Origin: Oscillospiraceae bacterium
GTDB lineage: Bacteria > Bacillota > Clostridia > Oscillospirales > Oscillospiraceae
Length of the DNA stretch: 7,114 nucleotides
Direction of reading: 5' to 3'
Assembly (NCBI GenBank): GCA_031260745.1
Contig: JAISKY010000226.1
Span: 1-7,114 of the forward strand
The notes under the pieces were generated by a model. The model was given only the letters and a program-made list of their open reading frames with translations. It did not search any database and was not told the origin of the DNA. The translations under genes were made by a program, and so were the position numbers. Each line of letters opens with the position of its first letter. Positions within the stretch are counted from its first letter, which is position 1. Shown piece after piece: positions 6,301 through 7,114 of this stretch.

Positions 6301-6313
6301 AATCCATAGAATA

Positions 6314-6520
6314 AGTTTCCCTGCAAAGTGCGTGATGTGTCTATTATGTACCACAATAGCAAACAGGGACGCCGGATAAACTCTTGCCGTGAATTGCAGG
6401 CCTCCCGCCCGGCTTAAATGTGTCGGCGCGGACGTTGGAAGCAGAGAAGCGGCGGGGAGGCGACCCACCTGCCATAAGTGCAGGTTACTAACGGACGCAC
6501 ACGGCTTACGCGGGGAATCT
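6314..6520 (+). ncRNA. ssrS: 6S RNA (SsrS), boundaries approximate
   Basis: 6S RNA binds the housekeeping RNA polymerase holoenzyme by imitating an open promoter and lowers transcription in slow growth. The length of about 205 bases and the fold fit. A closing stem pairs TTCCCTGC (6317-6324) with GCGGGGAA (6510-6517) and GTGCGT (6328-6333) with ACGCAC (6495-6500). A central open region contains a 3'-side hairpin, ACCTGC/GCAGGT (6467-6485). A long upper arm pairs 6400-6409 with 6451-6461 (one bulged G) and continues as GCTT/AAGC. The 3' part, GCGAC...CACCT, hairpin, AGGTTAC, resembles the same region of E. coli 6S as I remember it. The stretch lacks a coding frame and has its own promoter and terminator-like hairpin. 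The tmRNA, RNase P RNA, SRP RNA and T-box hallmarks are absent. The identity rests on pattern memory, not on a model search. Confidence 0.72.
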
Positions 6521-6529
6521 AATTTCAGT

Positions 6530-6553
6530 TAATAGTGAACAAGTAACAGTGAA
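6530..6553 (+). repeat. Two imperfect direct repeats TAAYAGTGAA
   Basis: TAATAGTGAA (6530-6539) and TAACAGTGAA (6544-6553) differ at one base and have a 14-base period. They lie between the 6S core and the terminator hairpin. They could be a relic of a short tandem or dispersed intergenic repeat; with two copies nothing more can be said. Confidence 0.5.
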
Positions 6554-6561
6554 ATGTACGG

Positions 6562-6588
6562 GCGGGGGTTTTACTCCCGCTTGTTGTT
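6562..6588 (+). terminator. Intrinsic terminator-like hairpin after 6S RNA
   Basis: GCGGGGG (6562-6568) pairs with CTCCCGC (6574-6580) with one G-T pair across the loop TTTTA, and is followed by TTGTTGTT. The T-tract is interrupted by G, so the strength is uncertain. Its position between the RNA core and the typA promoter fits the end of the ssrS transcript. Confidence 0.65.
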
Positions 6589-6594
6589 GGGTAT

Positions 6595-6623
6595 TTGACT
6601 TTCAGGGAAAACTGTGGTATACT
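6595..6623 (+). promoter_or_regulatory. Sigma-A promoter of typA (extended -10)
   Basis: TTGACT (6595-6600), a 17-base spacer and TATACT (6618-6623) with a TGG extended -10 at 6615-6617. The expected start near 6630 gives a leader of about 27 bases with AAGGA at 6646-6650. The promoter starts just after the terminator-like hairpin, so typA is transcribed separately from the RNA gene. Confidence 0.85.
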
Positions 6624-6656
6624 ACGCGTAATGTAAAATATAAAAAAGGATAAATA

Positions 6657-7114
6657 ATGGAAAACATAAGAAATATAGCGATTATCGCTCACGTTGACCA
6701 CGGCAAAACTACGCTTGTAGACGAGATGCTTAAACAAAGCGGAGTATTCCGCGACAATCAGGTCGTTCAGGACCGCGTTATGGACAGCGGCGACTTAGAA
6801 CGTGAGCGCGGGATTACGATTCTGGCTAAAAATACGTCGATACAGTACGGCGATACTAAGATAAATATCGTTGACACTCCGGGTCACGCGGACTTTGGCG
6901 GTGAAGTAGAACGCGTCCTGAAGATGGTTAGCGGCGTTCTGCTGCTCGTTGACGCAGCCGAGGGTCCTATGCCTCAAACTCGCTTCGTGCTCTCTAAGGC
7001 GCTGGAATTAGGCCACAGCGTCATTGTAGTGGTCAATAAGATTGACCGTCCCGACGCGAGGATAACCGAAGTCGTTGACGAGGTACTGGAACTTTTACTG
7101 TCGCTTAACGCGAC
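6657..7114 (+). CDS. typA: Ribosome-associated GTPase TypA/BipA, N-terminal part, runs off right edge
   Basis: The first 152 residues of a translational GTPase; the full protein is usually about 600 residues. It starts MENIRNIAIIAHVDHGKTTL, the typical TypA opening. G-domain motifs are complete: P-loop AHVDHGKT (11-18), switch I RERGIT (49-54), DTPGH (73-77) and NKID (127-130). TypA/BipA binds the ribosome and helps 50S subunit assembly and growth under stress or cold. The stretch QVVQDRVMDSGDLERERGIT distinguishes it from LepA and EF-G. The ATG is supported by AAGGA 6 bases upstream. It is preceded by its own strong promoter. The frame is intact to the edge. Confidence 0.96.
   Translation, partial: MENIRNIAIIAHVDHGKTTLVDEMLKQSGVFRDNQVVQDRVMDSGDLERERGITILAKNTSIQYGDTKINIVDTPGHADFGGEVERVLKMVSGVLLLVDAAEGPMPQTRFVLSKALELGHSVIVVVNKIDRPDARITEVVDEVLELLLSLNA

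Noticed and set aside
6314..6520. tmRNA, RNase P RNA, SRP RNA or T-box leader instead of 6S RNA
   Set aside because: The tmRNA tag and tRNA-like ends, the GAGGAAAGTCC-type motif of RNase P RNA, the SRP GGAAG/AGCAG loop pattern and the T-box GGTGGNACCGCG motif were not found.
6525..6737. Minus-strand open frame over the typA promoter
   Set aside because: It overlaps the typA start, its promoter and the terminator hairpin on the other strand, and resembles no protein.

Overview
The window looks like a chromosomal segment of a motile Bacillota (Firmicutes) bacterium, most likely from the Clostridia or Negativicutes. The reasons are a CheC/CheD chemotaxis adaptation pair, a small acidic DUF1292 protein, a CCA-encoding tRNA gene, near-consensus sigma-A promoters and strong Shine-Dalgarno sites. 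The species cannot be named from the sequence. No insertion sequence, phage gene, CRISPR array or defence module is visible; this is mostly core genome.

Left half, all on the minus strand and read from about 4145 down to 1: cheC, cheD (sharing one base with cheC), cheY, cheA, a proline tRNA with anticodon TGG, and the start of an unrecognised gene that leaves the window in a run of glycine codons. CheA (kinase) phosphorylates CheY (response regulator). CheC dephosphorylates CheY-P and binds CheD, a receptor glutamine deamidase, which gives the feedback loop known from Bacillus and Thermotoga. The first of CheC's two phosphatase sites carries Ser instead of the catalytic Asn.

Right half, all on the plus strand: divergent from cheC is a FliK-like flagellar hook-length control protein with a C-terminal Flg_hook-type domain. 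Its stop codon lies inside the -35 box of a consensus sigma-A promoter for the DUF1292 gene. Next comes a 489-base stretch without protein genes (6168-6656). It holds another strong promoter, a leader hairpin, a structured RNA that I read as 6S RNA (ssrS), a terminator-like hairpin and the promoter of typA/bipA. The 5' part of typA runs off the right edge.

The intergenic regions are the most interesting part. Two TAAR...TACGATA elements, upstream of cheY and of the fliK-like gene, resemble flagellar sigma factor (SigD/sigma-28) promoters. The fliK-like gene has no Shine-Dalgarno site, and the predicted start of its message lies only a few bases before the ATG. I found no convincing new biological system; the findings are specific and mostly checkable details.
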